Below are positions 62,401 to 64,000 of a stretch of DNA of 64,000 nucleotides, piece after piece; position 1 is the first letter of the stretch, and each line of letters opens with the position of its first letter. The stretch is from Nomia melanderi. Lineage: Eukaryota > Arthropoda > Insecta > Hymenoptera > Halictidae. Both the position numbers and the translations under genes were made by a program. The DNA is taken from positions 1,116,001 through 1,180,000 of the forward strand of contig NW_027475150.1 of the NCBI RefSeq assembly GCF_051020985.1. The letters are read 5' to 3'. Under the pieces are notes generated by a model. The model was not told where the DNA came from. It searched no databases and saw only the letters and a list, made by a program, of their open reading frames with translations.

Positions 62401-64000
62401 GCAATAAATCAAAGTGCATTGTCTGTAGGAGGCCCTGGCGCATGAATCTGTGAAGCGGGAACGACCTCGGACCACCAGGGGCCGAGAAAACGACCGTCTC
62501 ATGGGGCCGGACACTCAGGGTCAGTGAAAAATCCAATATATATCTGGTGATATCTCGGGTGCTATTACAGATAGCGCAATAAATCAAAGTGCATTGTCTG
62601 TAGGAGGCCCTGGCGCATGAATCTGTGCAGCGGGAACGACCTCGGACCACCAGGGGCCGAGAAAACCACAGTCTCATGGGACCGGACACTCAGAGTCAGG
62701 GGAAAATCCAGTATATATCTGGTGATATCTCGGGTGCTATTAGAGATAGCGCAATAAACCAAAGTGAATTATCTGCAGGAGGCCCTGGCGCATGCATCTG
62801 TGCAGCGGGAACGACCTCGGACCACCAGGGGCCGAGACAACCACCGTCTCATGGGGCCGGACAGTCAGGGTCAGGGGAAAATCCAATATATTTCTGGTGA
62901 TATCTCGCGTGCTTTTAGGGATAGCGCAATAAACCAAAGTGATTTATCTGCAGGAGGCCCTGGCGCATGAATCTGGGCAGCGGGAACGACCTCGCACCAC
63001 CAGGGGCCGAGAAAACCACGGTCTCATGGGGCCGGCCACTCAGGGTCAGGGGAAAATCCAATATATATCTGGTGATATCTCGGGTGCTATTGGAGATAGC
63101 GCAATAAATCAAAGTGCATGGTCTGTAGGAGACCCTGGCGCATGAATCTGGCCAGCGGGAACGACCTCGGACCACCAGGGGCCGAGAAAACCACAGTCTC
63201 ATGGGTCCGGACACTCAGGGTCAGGGAAAAATCCAATATATATCTGGTGATATCTCGGCTGCTCTTAGAGATAGCGCAATAAACCAAAGTGAATTATCTG
63301 CAGGAGGCCCTGGCGCATGAATCTGTGCAGCGGGAACAATCTCGGACCACCAGGGCCCGAGAAAACCAACGTGTCATGGGGCCGGACACTCAGGGTCAGT
63401 GAAAAATCCAATATATATCTGGTGATATCTAGAGTGCTATTCGAGATAGCGCAATAAACCAAAGAGAATTATCTGCAGGAGGCCCTGGCGCATGAATCTG
63501 TGCAACGGGAACGACCTCGGACCACCAGGGGCCGAGAAAACCACAGTCTCATGGGGCCGGACACTCAGGGTCAGGGGAAAATCCAATATATATCTGGTGA
63601 TATCTCGGGTGCTATTAGAGATAGCGCAATAAATCAAAGTGTATTGTCTGTAGGAGGCCCTGGCGCATGAATCTCGGCAGCGGGAAAGACCTCGGACCAC
63701 CAGGGGCCGAGAAAACCACCGTCTCATGGGGCCGGACAGTCTGGGTCAGGGGAAAATCCAATATATATCTGGTGATATCTCGGGTGCTATTAGAGATAGC
63801 GCAATAAACCAAAGTGAATTATCTGCAGGAGGCCCTGGCGCATGAATCTGTGCAACGGGAACGACCTCGGACCACCAGGGGCCGAGAAAACCACAGTCTC
63901 ATAGGGCCGGGCACTCAGGGTCAGGGTCAAATCCAATATATATCTGGTGATATCTCGGGTGCTATTACAGATAGCGCAATAAATCAAAGTGCATTGTCTG
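59401..64000. repeat. Near-consensus core-A array
   Basis: About 26 monomers, mostly close to the reference forms, with class-1 and class-2 tails mixed. Minor marks are GATATCTCGGCTGC with GAAAACGTCCG (shared with the 47-51 kb HOR), GGGCTAGGGGGAAATCC near 60768, AATATATTTCTGG with GCTTTTAGGG near 62888, and GATATCTAGAGTGC near 63424. The window ends inside a class-2 tail at monomer position 136, so the array continues beyond the window. Confidence 0.88.
59840..60014 (+). repeat. Reference monomer, core A with class-1 tail
   Basis: A 175-bp monomer representing the other common tail. It reads AGAGATAGCGC, then AATAAACC, then GTGAATTATCTGCAGG, where class 2 reads ACAGATAGCGC, AATAAATC and GTGCATTGTCTGTAGG. 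Five or more differences travel together, so the tail behaves as a haplotype rather than as independent sites. The PstI site CTGCAG lies at 59973-59978. Recombinants (AGAGATAGC followed by AATAAATC and GCATTG) are frequent elsewhere, for example near 21974 and 63618. Confidence 0.95.

Larger units (their letters stand above)
1..64000 (+). repeat. Continuous 175-bp satellite array, about 366 monomers, single orientation
   Basis: The landmark CCTCGGACCACC recurs every 175 bp from position 1 to the last copy at 63865, always on the + strand. If all 365 complete steps were 175 bp the last copy would start at 63876, so the net drift is only 11 bp. Each monomer carries the same ordered blocks: CTCGG...CCGAG, a core (A or B), AAAAATCC, AATATATATCTGG, TGATATCTCGGG, GATAGCGCAATAAA, a class-1 or class-2 tail, GGCCCTGGCGCATGAATCTG and CAGCGGGAACGA. 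No stretch departs from this plan, so there is no gap, mobile element or gene in the window. The consensus has 41 C and 51 G in 175 bp by hand count. The family is not one I recognise. A centromeric or pericentromeric site is inferred from architecture; subtelomeric or interstitial heterochromatin is possible. Confidence 0.99.

Noticed and set aside
1..64000. Hundreds of 60-123 codon frames on both strands
   Set aside because: The period 175 is not divisible by 3, so each frame rotates and closes within two to three monomers. The common starts are GTG (GTGAATTATCTG, GTGTCCGGCCCC) or TTG (TTGGTTTATTGC), which are not normal eukaryotic starts. None is called as a gene.
1..64000. CRISPR array
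   Set aside because: There is a regular period, but the whole 175 bp repeats, with no short conserved repeat separated by unique spacers, and no cas-like gene. The scale and variation are those of eukaryotic satellite DNA.
1..64000. Embedded transposon or retroelement
   Set aside because: Reading monomer by monomer I found no break in phase larger than a few bases, no terminal repeats, no target-site duplications and no reverse-transcriptase or transposase frame.

Overview
The whole 64-kb window is one tandem satellite DNA array. A monomer of about 175 bp is repeated head to tail, always in the same orientation, about 366 times. I see no unique sequence, gene, RNA gene, transposon, inversion or simple-repeat gap. 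The organism must be a eukaryote, because only eukaryotic heterochromatin carries uninterrupted arrays like this. I do not recognise the satellite and cannot name the species. A period near one nucleosome repeat, a monomer of constant length and nested higher-order repeats (HORs) are typical of centromeric or pericentromeric satellites, but the sequence alone does not prove that role. The consensus monomer is about 53% GC with nine CpGs (hand count).

Two layers of variation organise the array. First, the last third of the monomer comes mainly in two linked forms: class 1 (AGAGATAGC, AATAAACC, GTGAATTATCTGCAGG) and class 2 (ACAGATAGC, AATAAATC, GTGCATTGTCTGTAGG). Second, a 37-bp core near monomer positions 26-62 has two very different versions: the common core A (CTCATGGGGCCGGACACTC) and a rarer core B (TTACAGATTTTCGG...CATGTAAAAATCC). 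The cores match at only about 54% of positions, while their flanks are nearly the same. I found 25 core-B monomers: 20 in 1-20 kb, four in 41-44.5 kb and one alone at 55.8 kb.

Layout. 1-20.4 kb: mixed A/B region with 4-mer (701 bp), 9-mer (1575/1576 bp) and near-perfect 11-mer (1925 bp) duplications. 20.4-40 kb: core A only, with blocks repeated at 1049, 1400 and 4199 bp and a 4/5-mer HOR at 28.7-32.4 kb. 40-46.9 kb: a more diverged block with four core-B copies. 47.3-51.75 kb: a regular 9-mer HOR of 1577 bp built from a 4-mer plus a 5-mer. 52-58.5 kb: composite block with 10-, 11-, 12- and 18-monomer offsets and two adjacent identical monomers. 58.5-64 kb: the most uniform part, near consensus, with a 350-bp dimer repeat.

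There are no genes to work together. Every open reading frame of 60-203 codons is a by-product of the repeat: 175 = 3 x 58 + 1, so the frame rotates at each monomer, most of these frames need GTG or TTG starts, and the array tolerates 172-, 174- and 176-bp monomers. All offsets and identities were read by eye, not computed by alignment.
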